DNA of 64,000 bases from Kitasatospora kifunensis (GCF_014203855.1 NZ_JACHJV010000002.1:62001-126000), one strand, 5' to 3'; numbered from the stretch's first letter, positions 16,380 through 24,908 are shown. Numbers and translations are program-made. The notes: a model not told the origin generated them from the letters alone.

Positions 16380-17149
16380 CGCTCCTCCTCGAGGAGGTCG
16401 TTGAAGGCCAGCCGCAGCCGCGCGAAGTTGGCCACGTCCGTATGGATCTGCGTGGCCGAGTCGCCGCCGTGTACCCGGTCGACGCTCTGGAAGAGGAAGT
16501 CCAGGATCCGGCTGAAGTCGAGGTTCTGCAGCATGAAGGTGGCGTTCGGCGCGAGCACCTTCAGCAGCCCGTGATCGGCCCCCTGCACGCCGACCACGAA
16601 GAAGACGCAGCCGCGCTCGCGCTCCGCCTGCCGCAGCAGCTCGGCGTCGGCCGCCAGCTCCGCCGCGGTCAGCGCCGTGCCGGCCTGGTCGGTCGGCGCG
16701 CCGTCGGTGAGCAACCAGATCAGCGGGCGCAGCGCCGGCAGCCCCTGGGCGGTCAGCTCCCGGTGGCGCCGCCGGGCCAGCTCCAGCGCAAGCCGGATCG
16801 CGGGCAGCAGGTTGGTGTAGCCCTCGGCGTGCAGCTCGGGCGGCAGCAGCCCGTCGATCGGCGCGAAGAGCTGGCGGGGCCCGGCTTGGTCGAGCGGCAC
16901 CAGCACCCGGGCAGCCGGGTCGAAGACCCGCACCTGCGAGTCGAAGGCGAGCAGGCAGACCTCGACCCGTGCGCGCAGCCGTGGCTGCGCGCGCACCGAG
17001 TCGAACCAGTCGGACAACGCCCGGTTGAGGTCTGCTATCGCGGGACGGTGCGCCGGGCGGGCCATCGAGGCGGAGGTGTCCAGCAGGACGATCACCGGCT
17101 GTCGCTCGTCGTAGCCTCGGCCGAAGCCGAGGGCTGTCGGGGTGCTCAT
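16376..17149 (-). CDS. VWA-domain protein (TerY/YegL-like)
   Basis: 257 residues, a single von Willebrand A domain. The MIDAS motif DTSAS lies near 24-28 (LLDTSASMARP), the threonine ligand is in EGYTNLLPAI near 120, and LTDGAPTD near 143 gives the distal Asp. TerY-type VWA proteins bind Mg through MIDAS and act as scaffolds in phosphorylation triads. The C-terminal 50 residues (RILDFLFQSVDRVHGG...) are the usual TerY tail. It overlaps PP2C and RES genes by 4 bases on each side. Confidence 0.85.
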   Translation of the reverse strand: MSTPTALGFGRGYDERQPVIVLLDTSASMARPAHRPAIADLNRALSDWFDSVRAQPRLRARVEVCLLAFDSQVRVFDPAARVLVPLDQAGPRQLFAPIDGLLPPELHAEGYTNLLPAIRLALELARRRHRELTAQGLPALRPLIWLLTDGAPTDQAGTALTAAELAADAELLRQAERERGCVFFVVGVQGADHGLLKVLAPNATFMLQNLDFSRILDFLFQSVDRVHGGDSATQIHTDVANFARLRLAFNDLLEEER

Positions 17150-17850
17150 GACGTGGCCGCCGCTACGGCCGCTGTGGCCTCCACGGCCGGGAGCGGCACC
17201 AGGGCGGCGCGCAGCGGGGCCAGCAGCCGGTTCGCCTGCGCCGTGCCCTCCGGTGTGTCCAGCCGGAACGAGTTCCCCGGATCGGTCTTCACCGGCTCCA
17301 CGCCGCAGCGGTCGCCGAAGAGCACCAGCGCGGGCCGTGGCCGGTGCCGCCGGGACTGCCAGAGCAGGCCCTGCGCCTGCGGGACCCGGGCGCGCAGCTC
17401 GCCGGCCCAGCGGCGGGTCTGCGCGTAGCCGATGCCCTCGGTCTCCAACAGCCAGGAGTCCTGGCAGACGGCGGCCAGGTCCTCCTCGCTGACCAGCCGG
17501 ATCAGCACGAGGTCCACGGTGGTGCGCAGCGCGGTCAGCGAGCGCCCTGCCACCCGGGCGTGCGGGATCAGCCGGGTGCCGGTCGCCGTGTCGAAGGGCA
17601 TCGAGCGCAGCAGCACCTCCGCCAGCGCGGTGGTCTGCTCGGCGGCCGCGTAGAGGTACGGGTACGGGTCGAGCGCGGTGCCGTCGAAGCGGCTGCCGCC
17701 GAAGTGCAGATCGGCCGTGACCGGGCTGAACTGCGCGCCGGGGAACCGGGTCTGGTGGCAGCGCCACAGCTCGGTACCGGCCGCCAGGGTCTCCAGATGG
17801 GGCTTCATCAGGAAGGTCGTCGAGTTGGGGGGAGGGAGCTGGGCGGTCAT
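17146..17850 (-). CDS. RES-domain protein (NAD-targeting toxin fold)
   Basis: 234 residues. The RES signature residues are present: Arg in TELWRCHQTRF (about 30), Glu in AAAEQTTALAEVLLR (about 78) and Ser in LLWQSRRHRP near the C-terminus, with the FDGTALDPYPYLYAA strand. RES proteins fold like ADP-ribosyl transferases and, where studied, degrade NAD (NADase or NAD phosphorylase), halting growth. They normally pair with an Xre/MbcA/ParS-type antitoxin encoded just upstream, and here the upstream gene (one-base overlap) has a C-terminus of that type. In this operon it is the most likely direct effector. Activity is inferred. Confidence 0.8.
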   Translation of the reverse strand: MTAQLPPPNSTTFLMKPHLETLAAGTELWRCHQTRFPGAQFSPVTADLHFGGSRFDGTALDPYPYLYAAAEQTTALAEVLLRSMPFDTATGTRLIPHARVAGRSLTALRTTVDLVLIRLVSEEDLAAVCQDSWLLETEGIGYAQTRRWAGELRARVPQAQGLLWQSRRHRPRPALVLFGDRCGVEPVKTDPGNSFRLDTPEGTAQANRLLAPLRAALVPLPAVEATAAVAAATS

Positions 17851-18527
17851 CAGTCCCCCTCGGTGAGCGCCAGGGCGGCGGCGGTCAGCAGTTCGTCGGA
17901 GACCAGGCCGAGCAACTGGGCGGGCGTGCCGCCGAGCCAGCTGTTCCCGGCCAGCCACCAGTCGGCGGCGCCCCACGGGTCGCGCTCGGCGAGCAGCAGC
18001 CCGTTGATCCGGGTCACCACCGGCAGCGGGCTGCCGTCAGTGGCGAACTGGAAGGCCGGGAAGCGTGGTTCGCCGGCGGCATCGAGCAGCCGGATCAGTC
18101 CGTTGCCGGAGATCTGAAGCGATTCGACTTCGGTGGTGCCGAGCGCCGGCGCGGCGAGCAGGCGGCGCTGGGCGTCGGCGATGATCACAGCTGACGGATC
18201 GTCGGAAACGCTGGTCGGTTGCGGGGCCAGGTCGATCGACGTGGCCAGCCAGTCCAGCAGCTCCCGCGCGGCCTGGGGGGCGGGGTGGGAGTCGGCGGCG
18301 ACCAGCCGGGTGCCGTCCAGCGCCAGGCGCACCGGGTGCTCCAGTGGCAGCGGGAACAGCGCGAGCTTCACCCCGTGCAACGCCCGTTTGGTGGCCCGCT
18401 CGTCACCGCGCGCCTCGGCCAGCGAACGCAGCCGGGTGAGCAGCAGCGCCCGGCCCTGCTCGCCGAGAGCGGCGCTGACCTCGTCCCAGTGCTCGCGGAG
18501 CAAGCTCAGCAGTGCTTCCGGAGTCAT
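17850..18527 (-). CDS. RES-associated protein with MbcA/ParS/Xre-type C-terminus (putative antitoxin)
   Basis: 225 residues, with a perfect GGAGGT ribosome site just upstream of the ATG. The N-terminal 120 residues are helical (LLREHWDEVSAALGEQGRALLLTRLRSL) and unassigned, and I see no clear helix-turn-helix. The C-terminal 85 residues read as the toxin-binding domain of RES antitoxins: PAFQFATDGSPLPVVTRIN, then DPWGAADWWLAGNSWLGGTPAQLL. Such domains occlude the RES active site. It is encoded directly before the RES gene in the canonical antitoxin-toxin order, but within a much larger operon and with an atypical N-terminus that may link inhibition to another component. Confidence 0.65.
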   Translation of the reverse strand: MTPEALLSLLREHWDEVSAALGEQGRALLLTRLRSLAEARGDERATKRALHGVKLALFPLPLEHPVRLALDGTRLVAADSHPAPQAARELLDWLATSIDLAPQPTSVSDDPSAVIIADAQRRLLAAPALGTTEVESLQISGNGLIRLLDAAGEPRFPAFQFATDGSPLPVVTRINGLLLAERDPWGAADWWLAGNSWLGGTPAQLLGLVSDELLTAAALALTEGD

Positions 18528-21500
18528 ACCTCCGCCTCCTTCTCCGGGTGGGCCGCGGCCCCCGGGTGGCCCTGGTGGACGAAGGCCGCCCACACCGGCA
18601 GCTGGTCCAGCTGCGGCTGCCCGATCTCGCGCAGCAGTTCCGGGCCCAGGCCCGGCGGGGCGGTGCGCCCGGGGTCGAGCATCCAGCGCTGCGCGGCCTG
18701 CAGGGCGTCCGCCGGGCTGCGGCCGTGCACCGCCAGGTGGTGGTGGAAGACCGCCATCATCAGCGCCGAGGCGCCGTCCCTGGTGGTCCAGCGCGAGCCC
18801 ACCACGTCCTTGGCGCCGGCGGTCAGGAAGGCCGTCGCCAGGGTCAGCGCCTCGTCGTGGTCCCGGGTGCTCAGATCCGTCTCGCAGGCACTCAGCACCA
18901 CCAGCGGACCTGCGGTTGCGGTGGCGACACCGGTGGCCGGGCGGTCCAGCAGTCGGCTCACCGTCAGCATCCCGGCGTCCGGCGCACCCGGCGGCACGGG
19001 TGAACTGCCGGTCGGTACGGCCAGGTTGAGCGCCGACACGGTGGGCCGCACGCCCGCCGAGCCGTGTGAGGCGATGTGCAGCACCGAGACCGGCCGCCGT
19101 GCCGCCGACCGCGCATCGGGCAGCAGGGTCAGCAGCTCCTCCGGTGTGCCGGCGCCGAGCGGAGGGTCCGTCAGCTCGTAGTACTCGCCGTACAGCTCGG
19201 CGTCCGGATAGCAGCCCGCGCGCAGGGCGAGCACCTCCTGCTCGGCTCGGGCGAGGTCCAGGCGCGGATCGGCCACCAGGACCGCCCGCCCGCCCGGCGC
19301 GAGCCGCTCGCGGGCCGCCGCCCGCAGGAACTCCCGGCCGGAGGCGGCGTAGGAGAGCACCGCGAACTCGCAGACGTAGCGGTGCGGGTCGCCTGCGGGT
19401 AGCCGCGCCGCGTGCCACGGCACCACACCGAGGTTGCCGCACGGCACCAGTACCAGCCGTGGCCCGCCGGAGCGGCCGCGATGCCGGTCGCGATGCCGGT
19501 CGGGGTCGGCCTCGGGGTCGGCCTCGGGGTTGCTCTCCAACAGCTCGGCGACGCATCGGAGCACCGGCCCGACCGCGGCCGGCAGGGCCCAGTCGGCCAG
19601 CTCGGAGAGCGCCTGTTCCCAGCGCGCCTCGACCGCCGGCAACCGGCGTTCGGGGTCGGCCTCGAGCAGCCGGGAGCGCTCGGCGCAGACGTCCAGGTAG
19701 TGCTCCAACGGGGCCCGCTGGTCGGCGGCGAGCAGGGGCAGGGCCAGCACGCCGGGTTGGCGGTCGGGACCGAGGACGATCGCCAGGCCCGGTGCGGTTC
19801 CGGCGCCCGGCAGCAGGTAGACCAGCGCATCGGCCTTCGACGGCCGCAGACCTGCGTTCAGCTCTGCCAGGGTGGCCGGCTCGAACGGGCCGGAGCCGGC
19901 CCCGTAGCCGAGCGCGTCCAGCGCCTGACGGCGCAGCCGGCTGGGTACCGAGGTCGGCGCCGCGGTGCCGGTGGCCGTCTGCCGCCAGGCGTCGGCCAGC
20001 TCCGGGTGGCCGCGCGCGGCGAGCAGTTCGGGCAACTCGGCGGCGGCCGCGGTGGCCTGCAGCACCATCGAGCGGCCCAGTTCCAGCATGGTCACCGCGC
20101 GCTCCGCCTGCCCCCGGGACCCCGCCCACCAGGCCGCCTGCAGCGCCCGCGAGGCGCCGTCGCGGGCGGTCAGCAGCCGGTGCTCGGCGCCGGCCTCCAA
20201 CAGGACGTCGGCGGCCAGCGCCTCGAAGGACTCCACCATGGCCTGCGCGGCGTGCGCCTGGTCGTCGAGTTCGGGGTTGTCGCGCCGGCGGTGCAGGTCG
20301 GCCAGCGACCAGAGCAGGTCGGCGTCGCCGAAGCCCCCGCCGCGCTGCCGGGCGCTCTCCCGGACGGCCGTCAACTCGGCTATGGCGCGGTCGAGATGCA
20401 GGTGGTCACCGGTGAGTTCGGCCTGCACCGCATGGGCCAGGCTGTGCAGGCTCGCGGCGACGTGTTGCCCGAGCGCCCCGGTGGGCCGCTCCTCCACTGG
20501 TGCATCGAGCCGCTCCCGCAGCAGCTCGGGATCCTGGGTCAGGCCGGCCTGGACCGCCGTGAGACCGGTGAGCCACGGTTCGAGCAGGCCCAGGCCGTCG
20601 GCGACGGGGGCCATGGCCTGCGCGGTCGCGATGGTGTGGTCCATACCGGTCTCCATCAGCTGCGCATCCCCTCGCAGCTGACCGAGCCGCTGGTAGATCT
20701 GACCGAGCACCAAGCCGGACATCGCCAGTGCCTCGTCCTTGAGCCCGGCCTCCCGGAGCGTGAGCAGCTCGGCGAGGCACTGCTCCAGACCGGCCGTGTC
20801 CTCCTCCTGCCCCAGGCGGTTCGCCCGCAGCATGAGAACGAACAGCTGCGCGATGGTGGCACTGCCCGGCGTCAGCGTGCTCCCCTGACCGAGCTGTTCG
20901 AGTACCGCGGCCAGTTGCTGCTCCGCGGCCTGCTGGTCCTGCAGGTTACCGCCCAGGGTCCGTGAGAGGGTCAGCGCCATCGGGCCGAGGGCGGTGAGGT
21001 ACGGGTGCCAGTCACTGGCCGGGGAGAGCCGCTCGCCGGTGTGCCGCAGTCGCTCGATCGCCTCGGCCAGCGACCCCAGGTCGTGCTCCCGGAGCGCCTC
21101 GCTCACCTGGAGCGCCGCGTACGTCATGGCGTCCGGGGCCGCGGCATCCGGGTCGTCCGGACGGTGGAGGCGTTCGCTGCGCACCAGGTCCGCGAGTTCA
21201 CCCGCCTGCTCGCGGGAGAGTGAGCCGGGCACCGACAGGTCGACCGTGGCGAGCAGCAGGGCCCGGATCCGCTCGTCCTGCTCCCGCTCAGCCGCGGGGT
21301 CCGGCTCGGGCGCCGGCTGCGCCTCGGCGGGCCCCTGCCCGGGCTCGGGTATGAAGTCCCGCAGTACATTCAGCTGTCCCCGGAAGGGGAAGTCGGGCGG
21401 CAGCGCGTCCAGCAGCGACCCGAAGCCGGCGAGGAACTCGTCCGTGCCACCGGCCGCCAGACCGAGCGCCATGCGCATCAGGCCCAGTTTCTGGGCGATC

Positions 21501-22057
21501 TCGGCGGGCCACGGCCCGCCGTCCAGCTCGGTCAGCAGAGTGTGAACCTCGGCGAGGTCCGGGTTCTTCGGATGCAGCGCGTCCCCGTTCGCGGCCTGGA
21601 AATCGAGTACTGCGGCGAAGTCGCGCCGCCCGCCTGCGGGGGACTGCGGCAGCGGCATCAGCAGCAGGGCGAGCATCAGCGCGGCCCGCTGCGCCTCCCA
21701 GCGCGACAGTGCGGGAGTGCCGGACCGGGCCTCCCGGAGCAGCCGGATCGCCCGCTCCCGGTCCGCGCTCTCGCCCTGGTGCAGGTAGCGCCCCCCGAGC
21801 AGCCCGCCCAGCCGCGCCGCCAGCACCGGCCGCAGAGCCTCCGTGGCCCCCAGCAGTCCCTCCAGCTGCGTGAGTTCGCCGATCAGCTGGTCCCGGCTCC
21901 CCGCCTCGGCCGGCGCCGGCCGGGGCGGCGCCGCCGGATCCGGCAGGAGCAGCAGCTCGGCCCGCTCGGCGGCCGAGGCGGCCCACAGCCGCACCCCGTC
22001 GATTCCCCCGTCCGCATTGAAATGATCTTCTGAGGACAGGTTTTGACTCTCCGTCAT
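18524..22057 (-). CDS. TPR-rich CHAT-domain (caspase-like) protein, first gene of the operon
   Basis: 1177 residues from ATG 22057; another in-frame ATG lies five codons upstream. Residues 60-780 are alpha-helical repeats (TPR-like, e.g. LREARSGTPALSRWEAQRAALMLALLL). The C-terminal 350 residues form a CHAT peptidase: LVPCGNLGVVPWHAARLP (typical of CHAT), VLHIASHGSAG with the catalytic His near 998, LVVLSACETDLSTRDHDEALTLATAFLTAGAKDVVGSRW with the catalytic Cys near 1058. CHAT proteases are activated by partner proteins and cleave effectors such as gasdermins, Csx30 or zymogens. In this operon the target is unknown; candidates are any of the co-encoded proteins. It overlaps the next gene by ATGA. 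The leader 22058-22346 has no recognisable promoter. Confidence 0.85.
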   Translation of the reverse strand: MTESQNLSSEDHFNADGGIDGVRLWAASAAERAELLLLPDPAAPPRPAPAEAGSRDQLIGELTQLEGLLGATEALRPVLAARLGGLLGGRYLHQGESADRERAIRLLREARSGTPALSRWEAQRAALMLALLLMPLPQSPAGGRRDFAAVLDFQAANGDALHPKNPDLAEVHTLLTELDGGPWPAEIAQKLGLMRMALGLAAGGTDEFLAGFGSLLDALPPDFPFRGQLNVLRDFIPEPGQGPAEAQPAPEPDPAAEREQDERIRALLLATVDLSVPGSLSREQAGELADLVRSERLHRPDDPDAAAPDAMTYAALQVSEALREHDLGSLAEAIERLRHTGERLSPASDWHPYLTALGPMALTLSRTLGGNLQDQQAAEQQLAAVLEQLGQGSTLTPGSATIAQLFVLMLRANRLGQEEDTAGLEQCLAELLTLREAGLKDEALAMSGLVLGQIYQRLGQLRGDAQLMETGMDHTIATAQAMAPVADGLGLLEPWLTGLTAVQAGLTQDPELLRERLDAPVEERPTGALGQHVAASLHSLAHAVQAELTGDHLHLDRAIAELTAVRESARQRGGGFGDADLLWSLADLHRRRDNPELDDQAHAAQAMVESFEALAADVLLEAGAEHRLLTARDGASRALQAAWWAGSRGQAERAVTMLELGRSMVLQATAAAAELPELLAARGHPELADAWRQTATGTAAPTSVPSRLRRQALDALGYGAGSGPFEPATLAELNAGLRPSKADALVYLLPGAGTAPGLAIVLGPDRQPGVLALPLLAADQRAPLEHYLDVCAERSRLLEADPERRLPAVEARWEQALSELADWALPAAVGPVLRCVAELLESNPEADPEADPDRHRDRHRGRSGGPRLVLVPCGNLGVVPWHAARLPAGDPHRYVCEFAVLSYAASGREFLRAAARERLAPGGRAVLVADPRLDLARAEQEVLALRAGCYPDAELYGEYYELTDPPLGAGTPEELLTLLPDARSAARRPVSVLHIASHGSAGVRPTVSALNLAVPTGSSPVPPGAPDAGMLTVSRLLDRPATGVATATAGPLVVLSACETDLSTRDHDEALTLATAFLTAGAKDVVGSRWTTRDGASALMMAVFHHHLAVHGRSPADALQAAQRWMLDPGRTAPPGLGPELLREIGQPQLDQLPVWAAFVHQGHPGAAAHPEKEAEV

Positions 22058-22346
22058 GTTGCACCCCGTCATGTGACACCGCAGAGCAGCGGTCCACATC
22101 ATGCCTCGCCGATCGGACACAAATCCTCTGCTCGGCCCAGCCGCCTGATAACAACCTGGAATCAACCGCGATCCGCCCGGCTGGGCGCCGGCCCGCCACA
22201 CGCGCAGGGGCGCCGCTCGGTCCCCGGTGTCCTCGCGCGGTCCGATGCGGTCGTGCGGAGGGCGCAGCGGCCCGGAGCCCACCAGTTGTCCCGCCCGGCA
22301 GGCCGGATGAGCGACGCGGTGCAAGCCACAGCCATCACATGATGGC
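22058..22346. other. non-coding leader region upstream of the 13-gene operon
   Basis: No convincing gene on either strand. The operon promoter must lie here because the yciI-like gene upstream ends in a hairpin at 22347-22373. On the minus strand I see TTGATT near 22170 and TTGTTATC near 22155, but no -10/-35 pair with standard spacing. Confidence 0.4.
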
Positions 22347-22373
22347 GGCCCGGCAGCAATTCGCTGCCGGGCC
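22347..22373. terminator. hairpin terminator of the yciI-like gene
   Basis: Perfect 11-bp arms GGCCCGGCAGC / GCTGCCGGGCC with a 5-nt AATTC loop, 24 bases past the stop codon. It isolates the operon's promoter region from the upstream gene. Confidence 0.75.
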
Positions 22374-22396
22374 ACTGGTGCTTCGCCGGGCTGGGC

Positions 22397-22696
22397 TCAG
22401 CCGGGGAACGGCTGGCGGTACGATTCCAGCGCCGGAACGGTCTTCGAGGCGGCGAACTCCGTGATCGCGTACTCGGCGACACCGGCCACGCTGAACGGGT
22501 CGCTCCTTACGATCTCTTCGATCTTCGCCCGGTCCTCGCCGACGGCGATGATGACGCCGCCGTCGGGGGGCAGCTTCCTGCCGGAGGCGAGGAAGGTGCC
22601 CGAGGCGTAGTGGGCATCCAGCCATGCCGAGTGCTCCGGGAGGGCGGCGTCGACGCGCTCGAGGGGCGCGATGTAGGTCAGATCAAGAATGAACAT
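22397..22696 (-). CDS. YciI-like (YCII domain) protein
   Basis: 99 residues, MFILDLTYIAPLERVDAALPEH then HYASGTFLASGRKLPPDGGVIIAV and DPFSVAGVAEYAITEF. This is the ferredoxin-like dimeric alpha+beta barrel YCII fold. The conserved His/Asp pair of the family is represented by EHSAWLDAHYASG and DPF. Family members are small, soluble and mostly uncharacterised; a few are dehydrochlorinase-like or occur as domains of sigma-factor-linked proteins. It appears monocistronic and ends at a clear hairpin. Confidence 0.85.
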   Translation of the reverse strand: MFILDLTYIAPLERVDAALPEHSAWLDAHYASGTFLASGRKLPPDGGVIIAVGEDRAKIEEIVRSDPFSVAGVAEYAITEFAASKTVPALESYRQPFPG

Positions 22697-22847
22697 GACC
22701 GTCAGGATAGGGCCGGGCGTGCCGCACTCGCCGCAGAACCACAAGAGTCCTGTCGGCGAGTCAAACATGATTGTTCGACACTTAGAGGTCGCGCACATGG
22801 GTGTGGAGGGATGTCCTGACAGGCAGGCAACAGGCCCCGGCGATAAC

Positions 22848-23000
22848 GGAGTTGTGACATTCCGTGACTGCCGGAGACCTGTGCCTGTCCTGATGTTGCG
22901 GCTGGTTGATCCGCCCTGGGAGCTGTTCGCAGCCCTGCCGTCCGCGTGCCTGGTCTGCGATCCGGATCGCCCTGTGCCGTTCGGGGACTCGTCGCTGCAG
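22848..23000 (+). pseudogene. 5' remnant of an IS5-type transposase gene
   Basis: The stretch GGAGTTGTGACATTCCGTGA...GACCTGTGCCTGTCCTG followed by codons for LVDPPWELFAALPSACLVCDPDRP aligns with the start of the minus-strand transposase fragment at 24965-25589 (GACCTGTGCCTGTACTG; LTEPLWDQFAALLPERPVYDPELP). Similarity fades near 23000. It covers only the terminal repeat region and about 40 codons, is diverged and has no usable reading frame beyond that, so it is a dead copy pointing toward the hydrolase gene. Confidence 0.6.
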
Positions 23001-23077
23001 TTCAGCGCGGGGAAGGCGCACGGGCGCTGCTTGTCGGCCCCTCTCCTGTTGACGAGCGTTTCGTCGATGCCCAGGTG

Positions 23078-24334
23078 TTATGCCTGGCGGGCGTTGCCGA
23101 TCTGGGCGGGGGTGGTGTCGAGCCACCAGGTGGGGTTGGCGGTGCCGTCGGTGGTGCGGCCGTCGTTGTGAACGTAGTGGCGCACGTCGCGGCCCGGCTC
23201 GGCGAACTCGCCGTTCAGTGCGCGCTCGACCCATTCGGAGCCGAAGCGGAAGACCTCGGCGGCGGTTCCGCCCAGCGGGTGGAACTCGTTCTCGTAGACG
23301 CGCATCTCCTTGGGCGCGCGGACGCGCTCGTAGTTGGCCAGGGCCTGCTCGAGCTGGGTGAGTTCGTCGAACTCGCCAATGCCGTAGAGGACCGGGCAGG
23401 TGATCTGCTGGACGAGGTCGCCCAGCGGCATGCGGGCGACCAGTTCGGTGTCGAAGGCGTCCTCGTCGGTGTAGCCGGCCATGAACATGTAGTTGTTCTT
23501 GAAGGTGGGCTGGGCGCGCTCGAAGATGGTGGTGAAGTCGCCGGTGACGGCCTCGAAGGCGGCCAGCGCGGCCAGGCGGGGGTCGGTGGCGGCGGCGCGG
23601 GAGCCCCAGTAGCCGCTCATCGAGATGCCGAACATGCCGATCCGGGCCGGGTCGACCTCCGGGAGCGAGGCCAGGTGGTCGATGTAGCGGCTGATGGCGC
23701 GCTCGTAGTTGGTCAGGTCGACGGTGAGTCCGTTGGCCCGGCTCTCGCCCTGGCCCGGGCCCTCGATGGACAGGGCCACGATGCCACGCGAGGTGTAGTA
23801 GCGCTCGGCCGCGTAGATGTAGTCCTCCTTGATCATGTCCATCCCCGGGCCGAGGATGACGGCGGGGGCGCCCTGGACCTCGCCGGCCGGCAGGTGGAGG
23901 AGGGCGAAGAGCTGCTTGCCCTCGAAGTCGAGGACGACGCGGCGGACCCGGTTGTCGCGCAGTGCGCCGATGCGCTCGACGCAGTGGTTGGCGTGCTCGC
24001 GGAAGGCCAGCTTGCGCGGGTCCGTGGTGTCGAAGATGGAGTACTGAGCGCGGCCCCACATCACGGCGGCGCGTACGTAGAGGTCGGCGGCGGTCCGGGC
24101 GAAGCCGCCCTGCTCGTGGTGGGCGGCGCGCTCCTCGGCCTGCCCGGCCACGGTGGCCCATGCCTTGGGCAGCATGGCCCCGCTCTGGACCAGGGCGAAG
24201 ACCTTGTCGAAGTCGGTGTGGTCGTGGCCGAACTGTTCCAGAGTGCCCTTGGCCTGGGGGTGCAGGGCGTCGAAGCCGCCCTGCGCGAGGGCGATGTCCA
24301 GGGCCCAGTTCTGGCCGGTCGAACGAACAGTCAT
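23078..24334 (-). CDS. FrsA-like alpha/beta hydrolase
   Basis: 418 residues. The nucleophile elbow is GISMSGY near residue 235 (Gly-x-Ser-x-Ser-Gly) within DPARIGMFGISMSGYWGSRAAA. The oxyanion strand AVILGPGMDMIKED, a later Asp in GIGEFDELTQLEQAL and a His in YENEFHPLGG complete a plausible triad. The N-terminal 150 residues form the helical cap typical of FrsA/DUF1100-type esterases and 2,6-dihydroxypseudooxynicotine-hydrolase-like proteins. Substrate unknown; probably an ester or C-C bond. It is divergent from the MarR gene at 24462 across a strong palindrome, so MarR control by a ligand related to the hydrolase substrate is likely. The ATG at 24334 is preceded by GAGGA; an ATG five codons upstream is less likely. 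Confidence 0.8.
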   Translation of the reverse strand: MTVRSTGQNWALDIALAQGGFDALHPQAKGTLEQFGHDHTDFDKVFALVQSGAMLPKAWATVAGQAEERAAHHEQGGFARTAADLYVRAAVMWGRAQYSIFDTTDPRKLAFREHANHCVERIGALRDNRVRRVVLDFEGKQLFALLHLPAGEVQGAPAVILGPGMDMIKEDYIYAAERYYTSRGIVALSIEGPGQGESRANGLTVDLTNYERAISRYIDHLASLPEVDPARIGMFGISMSGYWGSRAAATDPRLAALAAFEAVTGDFTTIFERAQPTFKNNYMFMAGYTDEDAFDTELVARMPLGDLVQQITCPVLYGIGEFDELTQLEQALANYERVRAPKEMRVYENEFHPLGGTAAEVFRFGSEWVERALNGEFAEPGRDVRHYVHNDGRTTDGTANPTWWLDTTPAQIGNARQA

Positions 24335-24381
24335 GTCTGGTGTCCTCACTTGAGGGGGTGGTAGGCGTCTCGCTCGGCGAT

Positions 24382-24412
24382 GCCTAAGTACTTATTCATT
24401 AAGTACTTAGGC
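24382..24412. promoter_or_regulatory. MarR operator palindrome in the divergent promoter region
   Basis: Perfect inverted repeat with 12-base arms GCCTAAGTACTT and AAGTACTTAGGC separated by ATTCATT. Each arm itself contains the palindrome AAGTACTT. It lies 48 bases from the hydrolase start and 50 bases from the MarR start, is markedly AT-rich in this GC-rich sequence and is the obvious binding site for the adjacent MarR dimer(s), repressing both genes. Confidence 0.85.
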
Positions 24413-24461
24413 TAGGCTGGTTGTCAACCCGCCCACCGATCGGCGACACGGAGACCCACCG

Positions 24462-24908
24462 ATGCCCGAACCCGCCCGCGACACGGCCCTCGACCAGCTC
24501 GCCCGCGCCGCCTACAGCCTCAGCGCCGCCGACTCCCGCCTGCGAGGACGCGCCACCCGCACCCCCGGCGCGCTCTCCCTCACCCACGCCCGCGCCCTGC
24601 GCGTGCTCGCCGAGACGGGCCCGCTGCCGATCGGCCGGCTCGCCACCGCCACCGAGACCACCGGCGCAGCCACCACCCAACTGGTCAACGGCCTGGCCGC
24701 AGCCGGCTACGTCACCCGCGAACGCCCCGCCGACGACAAGAGATCCGTCCTGGTCGCCCTCACCGACGCCGGCCGCCGCCGCCACCACGAGCGCCAGGCC
24801 GGCCTGACCCGGGCACTCGATGCCGCACTCGCACGCCACGACACCGCCGCCCTGGAAGCCGCAACCGACGTCCTGCGGCAACTCGCCGCCATCTACGACC
24901 AGCTCTGA
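24462..24908 (+). CDS. MarR-family transcriptional regulator
   Basis: 148 residues. The winged helix is clear: LTHARALRVLAETGPLPIGRLATATETTGAATTQLVNGLAAAGYVTRERPADDKRSVLVALTDAGRRR, with the recognition helix followed by the DDKRS wing typical of MarR. N- and C-terminal helices provide the dimer interface. It is expected to bind the palindrome at 24382-24412, autoregulate and control the hydrolase; ligand unknown. Its 3' end abuts the truncated transposase fragment. Confidence 0.9.
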   Translation: MPEPARDTALDQLARAAYSLSAADSRLRGRATRTPGALSLTHARALRVLAETGPLPIGRLATATETTGAATTQLVNGLAAAGYVTRERPADDKRSVLVALTDAGRRRHHERQAGLTRALDAALARHDTAALEAATDVLRQLAAIYDQL

